From: Basidiobolus meristosporus CBS 931.73
Lineage: Eukaryota > Basidiobolomycota > Basidiobolomycetes > Basidiobolales > Basidiobolaceae
DNA length: 29,154 nt
Reading direction: 5' to 3'
Assembly (NCBI GenBank): GCA_002104905.1
Contig: MCFE01000872.1
Coordinates: forward strand, 1 to 29,154
The position numbers and the translations under genes were made by a program. Below the pieces are notes generated by a model, which worked only from the letters and a program-made list of their open reading frames with translations, ran no database searches and was not told where the DNA came from. How positions within the stretch are numbered: position 1 is the stretch's first letter; each line of letters opens with the position of its first letter. This document shows, in pieces, positions 10,617-20,787 of the stretch.

Positions 10617-11063
10617 TCAGAAGGGCCTGGTGAGTAGCACCGGGAGGAGTATGCAGATGATGAGAATTGACAAGACGGTGAAGATCCGATTCCAGAAGCG
10701 CCATTTCGCCTGGTACTTCGTGGCCGGTTGTCGGGGGAGGAACGCGAAGATCCACCAAGCGCAGGGGATGATGAACCCGAAGAAGAAGGCCTGCTTACCG
10801 TAGTAGGCCTGGCTCTCTGACACTGTCGACTCGTAGCTGGATGTCTCGGTGATCTTTTCTGGGTGGATTCTCTGGACCCCCACCGAATTCAGGGCCCAAT
10901 GCCGCTTCGATCGCGGGTGAGAGTCTGGCGGGAGGTGAACCGCTGCTGGATAGTGCTCCGCCCCCAAGGAATATTGGAGGAAGTCTGCGGTGATTTCATA
11001 TTCTATGGAGCCAGGCCCGAACTCCAGGCAGACGCTGTTTTTTTCGGTGTGAGCCAAAACCAT
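10617..11063 (-). CDS. Small two-TM membrane protein, unknown function
   Basis: An uninterrupted 148-aa frame. Residues 1-85 are hydrophilic. Residues 92-109 (FFFGFIIPCAWWIFAFLP) and 127-145 (IFTVLSILIICILLPVLL) are strong membrane helices. They are joined by a short basic loop (RQPATKYQAKWRFWNR), and only three residues follow the second helix. This hairpin layout, with Trp-rich first helix and basic loop, resembles conserved small fungal Ser-rich proteins with a C-terminal membrane anchor, but I would not assign a family. On the minus strand a TATATATA stretch (about 11217-11225) lies some 155 bases upstream of the ATG. The start could be displaced by an unrecognised intron in the N-terminal half, so the C-terminal half is the surer part. 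Confidence 0.6.
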   Translation of the reverse strand: MVLAHTEKNSVCLEFGPGSIEYEITADFLQYSLGAEHYPAAVHLPPDSHPRSKRHWALNSVGVQRIHPEKITETSSYESTVSESQAYYGKQAFFFGFIIPCAWWIFAFLPRQPATKYQAKWRFWNRIFTVLSILIICILLPVLLTRPF

Positions 11064-12127
11064 GGCCCGAATGCTATGGAAAATCGGTGGGAGCTCGGGT
11101 GGGGAGAAGGGATGTCGTAGGATCTATGCACGATTATTTACAATGAAAGCAGTGTCGCAAGCTCAAGGGTAGCTAGGATTATCAAGACCAGAAGACGGCG
11201 GCAGGCGGTGGCCGTGTATATATAGCTTTCTGGACCTTCGTCAACCAAGGGCCCAAAAATATGTCGGATCTGGAGGAAAAGCAGGATCTGGGTGGAATGG
11301 GGATCTGTACGCCTGCGAAGGCAGCAATCCAAGGATTTCATAGGAAAGAATGGATAGGAGAAACCCAAAGGTGGACGAGCAAATGGGGAGTTCATGCCGA
11401 ATTGGTTGGGCAATCACCACAATAACTCATATTTGGCATCGGTGGGAAATTATGGAGATGCTTCCTTTGTACTAATGGCCTAACACATGCAGTCCACGAC
11501 TCCAGAGAAACCTTGCCTGTGCGCAAGGCGCGTTGGATAAAATAGATGGAAAGCAAGCATTCGCCTGAACGATGCATGAAATGAAAAATTCCATTTATTT
11601 CCATTCGTTGTTCTATGCATCTGGAACGTACATGGGTTCTTGTAAGATTCTTGTCAGGAGACGGTGAAAGAGGGCTGTGTAACGGATCGCATACCTGCCA
11701 GGACCATTGGTTTTGATTTTCATTGAACCTGTATTTGGAAACATCCATATAACTCGATTTGTAGACCAGCCATTTTAGTCGAGTGGGGAGGTTGGGAAGG
11801 GATTCCACACGAAACAAAGGCTTATGTGATACTTGCGGGAGCTAAAAGCGCTTACGAAACATACATATGTCGCAACAATGGTGATTGTGTATGGAAATAT
11901 CTTGCGCTGGGGGTTGGTGGCGGGGCGGTTTTCCCAAAGAGCCCTAACAAAGGGCTTGGACCAAAGGCGTGCAAAATGCCGAGCCCCTCTGGTGTAGAAC
12001 AGAACGAGTCAAGGGATTGGGCTCAATGCGTGTTTATATACGTATGCAGGGATATCAATAAAGGTTGGCATTTTTATCAAAACAGATCAAGGCTAGGGAA
12101 TAGCGGTAACAAACGAATGCAAGCAGA
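11064..12127. other. Intergenic region, no recognisable gene
   Basis: It contains the TATA-like tract at 11217-11225 and chance frames on both strands, including 11392-11817 (-) and 11826-12146 (+), without recognisable domains. It separates the small membrane-protein gene from the 3' end of the carnitine acetyltransferase gene. Both genes are on the minus strand. Confidence 0.5.
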
Positions 12128-14561
12128 TTATGACTGGACAAATTGATTGGCAGCTTGGCGCAAATCATTCAACGAAGTGCTTAATGAATCTCTGAAGATA
12201 TCGCTGTCGGTTTCTTTGCAGTTCTTCCAGCTGGAAATGCTGAACTTCATGCTGTTCTTTCCAATGGCATAATTTACCCCATATCCCTCGGGCACCACCG
12301 GACCGAAGCCGCCGTAGAAGTGGTCGCCTGGGCTCATGTTGGATGTGGATAGTTTGAAATACATGGATTTCAGGTAAGAGGGGTCGGAGAAGATGGTTGC
12401 TGCTTCGCGCTCGGCTTCCGACGCGATAACTGATCGCAGCCCTAAGAGATGTCTGTCGACTCCTCTGCCGCTGCTAGCGGCTTTCATGTACTCCAGATGA
12501 GATTCGATCGCTTTTTTGAAGAGGATCAGTTTCTCGCGGTCCTAGATTGGATGCCCAGTTGGTTAGCAGCAAGCCGTGGAATGCACACCGGAGCCGACCA
12601 ATACATACGTCAATCGAGTTGTCATCAAATGCCTCCACGAATGCTACGCTGTCCGATGAACAAACCCGAACCGTTTCGGTCCTTCCGAAAGCAAAAGTGC
12701 GGGTGGATGCGGTCTCGTATGTTGGGCAGCACTCTCCATACTGTCGGTAGTAGGCCAGCTGAAGCGCCATCTGAACATAGGCGTCGGGGCTGACTTTGGC
12801 TAAACACATGCATCAGTAAAGACCTCACCCATTTGCAGCGACATATCGAAGCTCAGTCCCTACCATTTTTGATCCAGTCACTACCATAGCCATCGTAGTG
12901 CAGGCAAAGGCTTTGGATGTTCTTGATCAGCTTTTTGGCGTTTGACTCGGCCGCGCTGATCGCGTCGGTCACGTTGCTGGTAACGGACCAACGAAGCTGC
13001 TCGGGTGGTGGCAAGCTAACATTGGCTTCGAGCTCCTCTCTGTTACTATTTCCAGAGCTGATGTAGTTGAAAATTCCACCAGGGACAGCGGCATCAACTG
13101 GCGAGTGCTTCGGTTGCAAGATAATTAGGTTGTGAGGTGGATGGATGGGCTAGAGACCGGATTACCTCTCCGTTCACACCGGCCACTCCGTTGTTGGCCA
13201 CTATAAATTGGAGCGGTTTATCAAACCATCTATTCTTGGCGTCGTTGCGGTGAAAGATGTGGTGGTGAGCATGGTCAGCGTCCCCCTCAGGCCCAATATC
13301 GTCCAGACACAACACAAAGAGGGATTCGTCGATATCCTGCAGAGTGCTTGCGTTTTCTGGGAACTGAGATAGCTCATTTCGAATCTTCGATCACCCGCCA
13401 ACGTTAGCTATGATGTGCCACATGACTTTTGCAATACGCCTACCTTTCCCCACACGTCCCGATGCTCCGAGGTCAATATTCCCACAGGTGGCTGCGGCTC
13501 CGAAAGGTCTTTTACAGCATCAACGACTCTAGAAAGCTGGCTGTTCGATCGCCATCAACACATGTCAGTCTACTGGATGGTGGGGGTATAGGCCCGGTTC
13601 TGCTTACACATTGATTTGCTTTGTTGACAGCGGCTGGCCGTCTTCCCCCAATACTTGAACCTTGAAGAATTGATCTTTGGCCATGACAATGATGTGTTGT
13701 GCAGTAGCAGGGTAATTGTATACAAGCCTGTCTTTTGTTGTATCGGCAATACGGGCGGTGCCGAATACACGCTTATACTGGTTCATGCATAAATTTACAT
13801 TGCGAAGTTGCTCTACTGGCAATTCTTGTCTGCAATTGTTGGTTAATAACTGGTCAGTATGATACGAACGTAGGTATGCGTAGAATGTTATGCGCTATAC
13901 TTGTTCAGTAGGTCGTTGAATTCGAGGACACGTCTAGCGATGGCCGAAGCTCTCGCAATTTGCAAGTCAGAAAATGTCCCCTTTTTAGCTGGTGCAAGAC
14001 CCTCGGCAGGATTGTTAAACACACACCACCAATTCACATTGAGTAAAAGTGGCTCGCGATACTCTAAATATGCTTTGTCGAGCCAGATATTCTCCAGCCA
14101 AGAGTGCTACAATGAGTCGATGTGGTTAGTCGTTGGTGATGAAACAAATAACTGTCAAACAGAGAAAGCCCATTACTTTTGTGTTGCTTGCCAGGGAGAT
14201 CAAACGTTTCTGGAGGGTTTCCCCTAGGCCGTTCGGTTTGATAAATGTACCTACTGCTTGGGCAGCCCTGTCTAACTCTTCGCCATCTTTAAGAACCGGC
14301 TCCAGGCTTCGCAAATACCTATCCGCTGTTTCGTGTAAATCGGGGATTGGTAACTTTGGGAGCTGATTGTCATTCTGGAACGTCTTTGGAGGGGCTTCAG
14401 TCACGAACGTACGAAGTGCCGGATATAGAGAGCTATGGAAGTAACGGGGAGTGTCAGCAGGGAAAATAGCTTACGACTGCCTTCGGAGGCACCTACCGTA
14501 AACCAGTATGTCTGGCTCTCAAAGCGCTAACTGTAGCTGAACGCAGAAATAAAAGCGACAT
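12128..14561 (-). CDS. CAT2: Carnitine O-acetyltransferase, mitochondrial, nine exons
   Basis: It transfers acetyl groups between acetyl-CoA and carnitine, shuttling acetyl units between organelles and cytosol. Exons on the minus strand, 5' to 3': 14561-14497, 14432-14177, 14106-13901, 13829-13608, 13540-13444, 13384-13166, 13107-12864, 12799-12609, 12541-12128. Introns are 58-71 nt with GT-AG ends; most have a CTAAC/CTGAC/CTGAT-like branch site. The spliced length is 1914 nt, exactly 638 codons with TAA, so every junction keeps frame. Exon 1 plus the start of exon 2 encode an Arg/Ser/Leu-rich, acid-free N terminus typical of a mitochondrial presequence. Family landmarks are LPKLPIPDL near the N terminus, GEHSPVDA with the catalytic His356 as first residue of exon 7, STRTFAFGRTETVR around 468-481, LSTSN at 564-568, and GGFGPVVPEGYGVNY. 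The C terminus (FVQS) is not a PTS1 peroxisomal signal. Length fits the family. Confidence 0.93.
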
Positions 14562-14620
14562 CGAAAAAGATATCAAACAAACGAGGGTAGTTACGAAGCA
14601 GTGCTCGTATACAATCAAGG

Positions 14621-14627
14621 ATATAAA
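14621..14627 (-). promoter_or_regulatory. TATA-like element upstream of the carnitine acetyltransferase
   Basis: On the minus strand TTTATAT lies about 60 bases before the ATG at 14561. Position and sequence fit a core promoter element, but this is inference. Confidence 0.3.
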
Positions 14628-14751
14628 TGATCTATGTGGGTGGCGTTTCTAGGAATCAAGGTTCGTCATCCGAAAGTTCTAATATAATTGGGGCATCAAT
14701 ATTGATCAGGGATGCTTGTATTGAGCCCGCGTACCAAAATTCCCTCAGTTT

Positions 14752-14799
14752 GTTGCCACCACCCACGTGTTAACCTTAACACAGCGTGGTGGTGTCAAC
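14752..14799. repeat. Long imperfect hairpin upstream of the carnitine acetyltransferase
   Basis: Left arm GTTGCCACCACCCACGTGTTAA (14752-14773) is nearly the reverse complement of the right arm ending GTGGTGGTGTCAAC (to 14799). The two arms end in TGTTAA/TTAACA around a 2-base loop. With a few mismatches and bulges the stem is over 20 bp. It sits about 190 bases upstream of the divergent start codon. It could be a cruciform-forming regulatory site or the remains of a small inverted-repeat transposon. Confidence 0.7.
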
Positions 14800-15410
14800 T
14801 GAATGTGTATGGAATGATGATGGAACATTGACTGGCGCCTGCAATCTGCGATTTCGTTGCGCAGCATGGTGATTTTGCCGGAGACTGCTATTGACGTAAT
14901 CTTCCGGAAAGCAATGACCCGGTTGCTTTTCTAATCATTAACGGTCTCTGCAATGCGGATAAAGACACCTGGGACACTATCCCAAATACTTCCACTTAAC
15001 CCAGCAAAGGCGCTGGGGGGTTGCATCTGTATCTTGAGCTCGTATACTAAAATCCGCTCATTTCACTGTCTGGTTTACGAATGCCGCAGTGCACAGCCAC
15101 AGCCAATGCGATGGTTGCAGCATTTGTGGTCCAAAATCCTATATTTGTTCTAGAAGGATGGTTCAGCGATTTGTGGGAATCCAGATTGTGGTGGACTGGA
15201 TATAGTAAAATTGGATGCCTCATAGCAACACGAGCTCGAGTCCCGTACAGCGTTCAGGCGTTACTCCAGCCCTCTACTGACAGCGGCTTTTGTTCTTTTG
15301 TCCAACATGCTGTAGTTGTGTGGGTTGTGTAATGCAAGCATCCCAGCAAAGAAACATATCAACATAGTATTATCACCTGCTACTCACAAAACGCAGTCAC
15401 TGTAATGGCA
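14800..15410. other. Intergenic region
   Basis: Short forward frames at 14953-15332 overlap and have no recognisable domain. Composition turns AT-rich toward the right as the second retroelement island begins. Confidence 0.45.
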
Positions 15411-15413
15411 AAC

Positions 15414-15434
15414 ATATATATATATATATATATA
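15414..15434. repeat. AT dinucleotide microsatellite
   Basis: About ten alternating AT units, at the left margin of the second AT-rich island. Confidence 0.95.
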
Positions 15435-15639
15435 ACTCACTATCTCATTATCTCACAGCTCAACGTCAGACTCCATTGGACAATTGGTATTTGAGAGAAT
15501 TACAATATGGGCTCAACCATTAATTTTTATTGATGAGTTTCAATAGGAAATACTATGGATAACATAGATTATAAACAATTGCTGGTCAATGTAGGATGGT
15601 GTTTGCGAAGCATTCTGGTCTAAACTGGGGTAAAAAATT

Positions 15640-15965
15640 GCTAAAAGTGGCGGTGAGAGCTTGGAAGTGAATTGGAGTATTTAGAAGCGTGCAATCTTTC
15701 ACTGCTTGATTGATTAAATTGAAATAAAGTATTGATACTTGTGTGAACTCCGTAAACATAATGATAAGAATGTTTCGAGAATACTCCCAGGAAGTTGTGT
15801 GCAATGCTCGGAGTCTTTTGGAAGACTTTAAAAAAATCTGACAACCTCTAGTCTATTCAATATTTCTAAGAATTAGCAAATATCTTGCAAGCATATTACG
15901 GAGTAAATACATGTCAGCAGCATAATCAATGAAGCACTAAATCTAGGATATGAGTGTTTATTGCT
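15640..15965 (-). repeat. Degenerate copia LTR relic, minus orientation
   Basis: In order it shares with the minus-oriented LTR at 28119-28468 a TTCACT...TTGATTGATTAAATTGAAATAAAGTA block, a GTGTGCAATG block, a TTTTGGAAGACTTT block, an AATATTTCTAAG block and a TCTAGGATATGAG block. It also shares TTGCAAGCATATTACGG with the relic at 7120-7395, so these two look like one older subfamily. The overlapping short minus-strand frames here are chance. Confidence 0.6.
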
Positions 15966-16371
15966 AAACCAATTATTTGCAACAAAAATACATATTTATG
16001 CCACCCACAGTGTCCATGATGAAATAAATCGTAAATATGAATCACTACCAGGATTCATCGTGGCATATTATCCTAGGAAGATTCAAAGCTTGGATTTCAT
16101 CCTATTTTATGCAGTTATCCTACTTCTTTCCTCTAACATCCCCTGTATTAATTATCGCTCTAACTTTCGACAATGCTACGAATTGCTTCGTATTTGGCAT
16201 GTAATCGATGTGATTGAGAACCTACATGTACTCCATGTCGGAGCTCCTGCCCATCTTGGCTACTATTTGCTACCAAGTACCAGGGTTTGAATGACATGCA
16301 CTTGCTGGCATATTGATAGTGTTTGCATTTAGGTGAATTTCGTGGAAATAATGATGAGGCCGCATTAAGAA
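15966..16371. other. AT-rich decayed sequence, possible element interior
   Basis: A 109-codon forward frame (15961-16290) shows no domain I recognise. The stretch lies between two minus-oriented LTR relics, so it may be the worn-out inside of one element, but I could not align it to pol. Confidence 0.4.
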
Positions 16372-16440
16372 AGCTGTGTAGAAAGTTTGGGTCCGTTAGA
16401 TCAGTTTGAAAACTTTGGAAACTTCTGAGACTTCACTAGT
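16372..16440 (-). repeat. Short LTR-derived fragment, minus orientation
   Basis: The TGTGTAGAAAGTTTGGGTCCGT block and the following TTTGAAAACTTTGGAAACTTCTGAG block correspond to 28279-28330 of the terminal minus-oriented LTR. It is short and diverged, hence moderate confidence. Confidence 0.45.
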
Positions 16441-16974
16441 TCAAAAAATTAGCATCGTATTGTACGAACCAATCTCAGGCCGTTCATTCAAAATTTAGCA
16501 ATTGGCAGAATAGAATCTTAACATACATGAATAATTTAGGCGTTAAACTAAATAAGAATCTCAGCAGTATTTATTTGGTATTCCCACCAATTCCATCAGG
16601 GAATTTACAATGCTATGAATGGGAAGCTGAGGTACTGCAAGTACATTCTTTAGTCGGGGTCTTCTGGATGACCTGGAATCCACCCTGGAAGATCTTTTTG
16701 CTGACTCCTCCGAATTGCGGAAATACTGGGCAGCTGGAAGATATTCAAAAAGTGAAATCATAATATTTGGTTCAATCCCAATGATGCGCAACAGCACATA
16801 TCTTTGGTAGAACTACAATACATTGCAGAAAACCCCCGAAGGAGGTGCCAAGCTCGAAGGTCATTCTCTCTCCTTCATATTTCCGTATTGGGTGCAACAC
16901 GGGGCGATTCTGTTTGGGCCCTGTGTCCTGCTCTCAACACAACAATTACCGAGCGATCTTGACAGTTACCCCTT
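16441..16974. other. End of AT-rich island, no recognisable gene
   Basis: Overlapping frames on opposite strands at about 16527-16797 are each 78 codons. The minus-strand one has a smooth N-terminal helix-like segment but no known domain. Composition becomes balanced after about 16850. Confidence 0.35.
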
Positions 16975-17399
16975 TACTTGAATGTCTTCGGTGTGCTCAG
17001 TAAGCCGATGGACCACAGCCTATCGAAAGTCCCTGCACCTTTGAAAGCTTCGCAGGGTACGGTGAAGGAAGGCCCAATACCACTTTGAGGGTTGTAACGA
17101 GTCAGGACACCATTGGGGCATCTCAGCAACGATCATGTTCAAGCCAAGCACTGGTTGCTGCCGTAGATTGTGAGATAATAACACCCGTTGATCATTGGCA
17201 CCATATCGGCACTAGTGATACTGGTGGATGAGCACCAATCAGCTTCATCCGCACACCCCCAAGACCCAACAGGCGGCACGATCTGCATGGGCTTTGGCAA
17301 ATCTGGGATTTGGGGGATGCAGCCAGAGAATTTGCTCGCTATACGGAGATCGATGAAGTCAACCTGGCATGCATTCTGGGACTGATAGCTTGCTACCAA
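16975..17399 (-). pseudogene. Cys-rich protein remnant with in-frame stops
   Basis: On the minus strand one frame reads from about 17399 to 17139, with an FSGCIPQIPDLPKP segment, GSWGCADEADWCSST and MINGCYYLTIYGSNQC. It then meets TGA-ACA-TGA (about 17139 to 17131). After those stops the same frame continues about 50 codons (CPNGVLTRYNPQSGIG to GLLSTPKTFK) and ends at TAA near 16977. Six or so cysteines, Pro/Gly turns and aromatic residues suggest a secreted extracellular protein. The stops can be read as a decayed gene or as an unrecognised short intron (an AG acceptor lies at CTGAG just before the second part). No family recognised. Confidence 0.4.
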
Positions 17400-17777
17400 C
17401 CAACCAAGCCTATCTGGCCAACATGGTCGTTGAAATGAACCAGATCTCTGGGATAAGCAGGCATGATGTCATGGCCAATGAGGTGGGGCCGTTTATCGTC
17501 ATGTGTCCCATTAGAAGTAATCTTCGCTAAAATGAGAGCCAACTTTGGATGATAGTGAGCCATTGGCACCACCAATGACCTGGTTAAGTGGCAATGATTG
17601 CCTGCCGCCAGATTGATGAGGCGAATAGCTACGGAGTGGGTATAGTGCTCGACAACTTGGAATCGAACCAACCTTGGCCTGAACAATGATTACCTGGAAA
17701 TGAATCTGGTGGCACGATTGGCGATTTCCATGGTCACTTGAGTGCTTTGGGAATAAGCAATCAATTGTACAACGCAA
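17393..17777 (-). pseudogene. Possible upstream part of the Cys-rich remnant
   Basis: A minus-strand frame (17686-17393) reads HYTHSVAIRLINLAAGNHCH and, further on, PHLIGHDIMPAYPRDLVHFN before stopping exactly where the downstream frame opens in another register (TTGGTTGGTTGGTAG). The handover at a short TTGG repeat looks like a slippage frameshift joining two parts of one ancestral gene. Function unknown; it could also be chance. Confidence 0.3.
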
Positions 17778-18869
17778 ATTAGATTGTCTTCAATATAAAT
17801 GGATTAATCAGGCATATTGTTCGCCGGATGTTTCAACCGTTTGACACACCTTTATGTATGTTCTTGTGCTATGGTGTCAGATCACCGCTACCGACGACCA
17901 CTTGATTCTCGCTTCATTCGTATCTTGGGCATGGCACAGTGCCACTCGCCCTGGTGCTAATCGCAGGTCGTGATTATCAGCAAGCCGGCGGCTTGGTCAG
18001 GACAGGTTGTCTGGATGGTGCTAGGTCTCGTTTGATCGTGGTTTGTGTGTGGCATCACCACAGTAAACCGCCTAGCTATGGATCTACCATGATGCGCCTA
18101 CAGCCAGGAAAAGGTTTGATATCGGCTTGGATTACCTTGGTACAGCTGCCATGGCTGGATTGTTCAAGTCCGCTTTGATGGCAATTATATCAAATAAGAT
18201 CCTGCAATCCCTTTGTCTGTTGGCCATTCTTCGATTCGATGAATGCGGTGTCGTTAATTCTCCATTGGATTCATTCTTTCTCGTACATCATTGGCGTTGG
18301 CCGTTTTCATCCACGAAATAGGAAAGAATGGATGAATGGTGATCATTTACCTGGTTCACGGGAGATCCTCCCTTTGGTGATTTCATATAGCCTTCCATTC
18401 TTGGCCCATTCGTCCTTTAATTAGGGCGCTACCACTAACAATGATTGATGGGGGGATGCCTTTTTTGGAAGAATGACTTTTTTCCGTATTTTAACTTTAT
18501 AATGACCCATGGGCCACGTGACCGACCTCAGAAGCCCTCCTGTATATGAGCACATACATCTGACCTCAGGAATCCTTCCTCGCACCCTGCCATCCCCATC
18601 CATCAGTTAAATCCTAATCCTGCGACCACCGCAGTCTCAAGTAGCGCGCCGCCTGAATAATGAAATCGCTTGAGATCCCCAGTCCCCCAGGTATAATTCA
18701 GCGTAGCCACCGGACAATTCACTGCCATTCCAACTAACACTGCCGTATCAAGGGCTAGTCCTGACCGATGTCAGCTCAGTGGCTGATGTGGACGCTGCTA
18801 TGCGATGTAGGTGGAAATGCACACTAATAACTCGCTCCAAAACTCACTCCACTCCTTCACCGACTAGTC
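17778..18869. other. Intergenic region, no recognisable gene
   Basis: Forward frames at 17939-18424 and a minus frame at 18421-18603 are short and overlapping without domains. The right part would hold the promoter of the W-repeat gene; no clear TATA box was found. Confidence 0.45.
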
Positions 18870-19946
18870 ATGGACTCCAACTACGATACCCAGTTTCACT
18901 GCTGGATCAGAAACGAGAAGAACGTGAGCTACATTGCGTACTACCTGCGTAAACTCATCGTGGATTTCGAGGAGACAAACATGAGATCGGTGCATCGAGC
19001 CATCCAATGGTTGGTGCACGATTGGTCGGTCCAAAGGACTGCCGAGCTGTTGGTGAAGTTGTTTTATCATTGGGGAATCGATTGTCCGAGGTTCGGCCTG
19101 TTGATTGCGGAGGTGATGTTTGAGTGGAATATCAACCACACAACCGAGCTAGTCACCACCTTGGTGATAGGAGAAAGGTCCAGCAAAGTTGCGCAATTCA
19201 TCAATCACCTTACCAATGGCTGGTGCGACTCCGCGGTTGTAGAGTTGGTTCGCAGCATCAGCACTCGGCTTCAGTGGAGTGAGCGTTATTTCAAGCACTT
19301 TATCTTGCAATATGTGGCAGTTTATTACAGCGGTGATATGATGGTATTGGGCTCCCTGTCTTGCGCAGGCTATGGTGCAAGCATCATTTCCAACCATATC
19401 CGGCAGCAGTATCAAGCAAGAAGACTGTTTATGCAGCAACACACCACTTGCCTGGGTGGCGAGCCATCAGTGCCTGGTCTCTCGTTGGTGGAGTTCTCCA
19501 TCAAGATACTGCAAAAAATATTGTCCCGCACATTTGTCACTCTAGGCACGCCATTTTTCTATGCTGAACATCTTATCACCGGCGCCCCAAAGCACGCGCA
19601 CATAAACCAACATCCGTACATGACGAGGTCATCACTGTACCGGAGGATGGAGAAGCGAGGGCAGGCAACAGCTACACTTCATAAATCAGCCTGCTGGAAA
19701 GACTCGGATTGTTCCACCCCATCACCCGCAGTAGATTCTCGCGTCCGTACTCATGATGGAAGAGCACATCTTTATTGCCGACTTCACTCTGAGCCCTCAA
19801 CCTCATCCCCATCGACAGGATCAACGACTGCGTGCACTTGTTCCTCATACCTAGGCAAGTTCAGCTCGCACCCAGCAGACCGGACAGACGTTGATAGGCC
19901 AGCCTTGGCGCTTGAAAGCAGGACTAACCCGAGGAATAACCGATAG
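18870..19946 (+). CDS. Unrecognised protein with tandem W-x4-[T/V]-x-E-L helical repeats
   Basis: A 358-codon frame with a good start (TAGTCATGG). Residues 1-150 are clearly repetitive. Trp52, Trp86 and Trp118 each start the pattern W-x4-[T/V]-x-E-L followed by an amphipathic helix: WSVQRTAEL, WNINHTTEL, WCDSAVVEL, spaced 34 and 32 residues. A weaker first unit starts at Trp12. About 33 residues with two helices per unit suggests a superhelical solenoid for protein binding. I do not recognise the family. From about residue 155 the sequence loses the repeat, becomes Ser/Thr-rich, and other frames look equally plausible. The real gene may therefore be shorter, spliced, or broken near 19330. No signal peptide or membrane helix is evident. 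Confidence 0.6.
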   Translation: MDSNYDTQFHCWIRNEKNVSYIAYYLRKLIVDFEETNMRSVHRAIQWLVHDWSVQRTAELLVKLFYHWGIDCPRFGLLIAEVMFEWNINHTTELVTTLVIGERSSKVAQFINHLTNGWCDSAVVELVRSISTRLQWSERYFKHFILQYVAVYYSGDMMVLGSLSCAGYGASIISNHIRQQYQARRLFMQQHTTCLGGEPSVPGLSLVEFSIKILQKILSRTFVTLGTPFFYAEHLITGAPKHAHINQHPYMTRSSLYRRMEKRGQATATLHKSACWKDSDCSTPSPAVDSRVRTHDGRAHLYCRLHSEPSTSSPSTGSTTACTCSSYLGKFSSHPADRTDVDRPALALESRTNPRNNR

Positions 19947-20787
19947 CCTGTCCCATAAAACATCCGTGTCCATTGACAGCTGGGCTGCTCTCTACCCGAG
20001 GACAGGTTGGGCACCGGCAGCTGCTCACAACCCCTAGCTAGTCACCAAGCATAACTTCCCAAAATGACTGCCTCATGTGTGCGGTCCACCAAAATATCGC
20101 TCGCATCCTTGGTGGAGACGTAACGATTGTACCAACAATAGACAGTTGTAAATACTAGACTAGGTAGTCTGTTCCAACAATAAACCAAGTAGACTCAGTG
20201 GATATGCTATCAGCGGTTGTGTAGAGGATGGGGCTGAACGATCTGGACAGTGGCCCTCTGTTCTATCAACCTGAGTACCCACAGACAATCCTCCACTCTC
20301 ACGTCAGGCGAAGCCCGGGGAGCAGCCTCGTAGTTGAGTGAAAGGACATGTTCGTTTATGTAACAATATAGCAATATAGGAAACACAAATCAGTATAAAA
20401 ATCTGACTAGATCCGGAAGAAATGGCCAACGCGTGAAAGAGCAAATTCAGGGCTTAGGTGGTATGTAAGGTGGAGCATTCACATAGCTATGGACATATAG
20501 CTCATTGGTTTCAACCGTCCATGGGGAAGGGTACACTCAGGATCACAAACATGGAGTCAGGTTGGGCATCCCATCTCGTTCAAAATCCAGCGCAAATGCC
20601 AGTCTTCGGCTAATCACAAGGGAGACGTATTCAAAGAGCGAACCGCCTACACAGGGAGAACCTTCAAACTTATAAGAGATGTATTTGAGATAAACAAGTA
20701 TATACAAATAACATGCAACTACGTTTGCTGTGCAGTCGATAGGAGTAGATGACTAGGGAAGATTAATGGGGCAGAAATGGGTATCTA
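19947..20787. other. Intergenic region, no recognisable gene
   Basis: Only very short frames. It separates the 3' ends of the convergent W-repeat gene (+) and the SANT-domain gene (-). No repeat or RNA gene seen. Confidence 0.5.
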
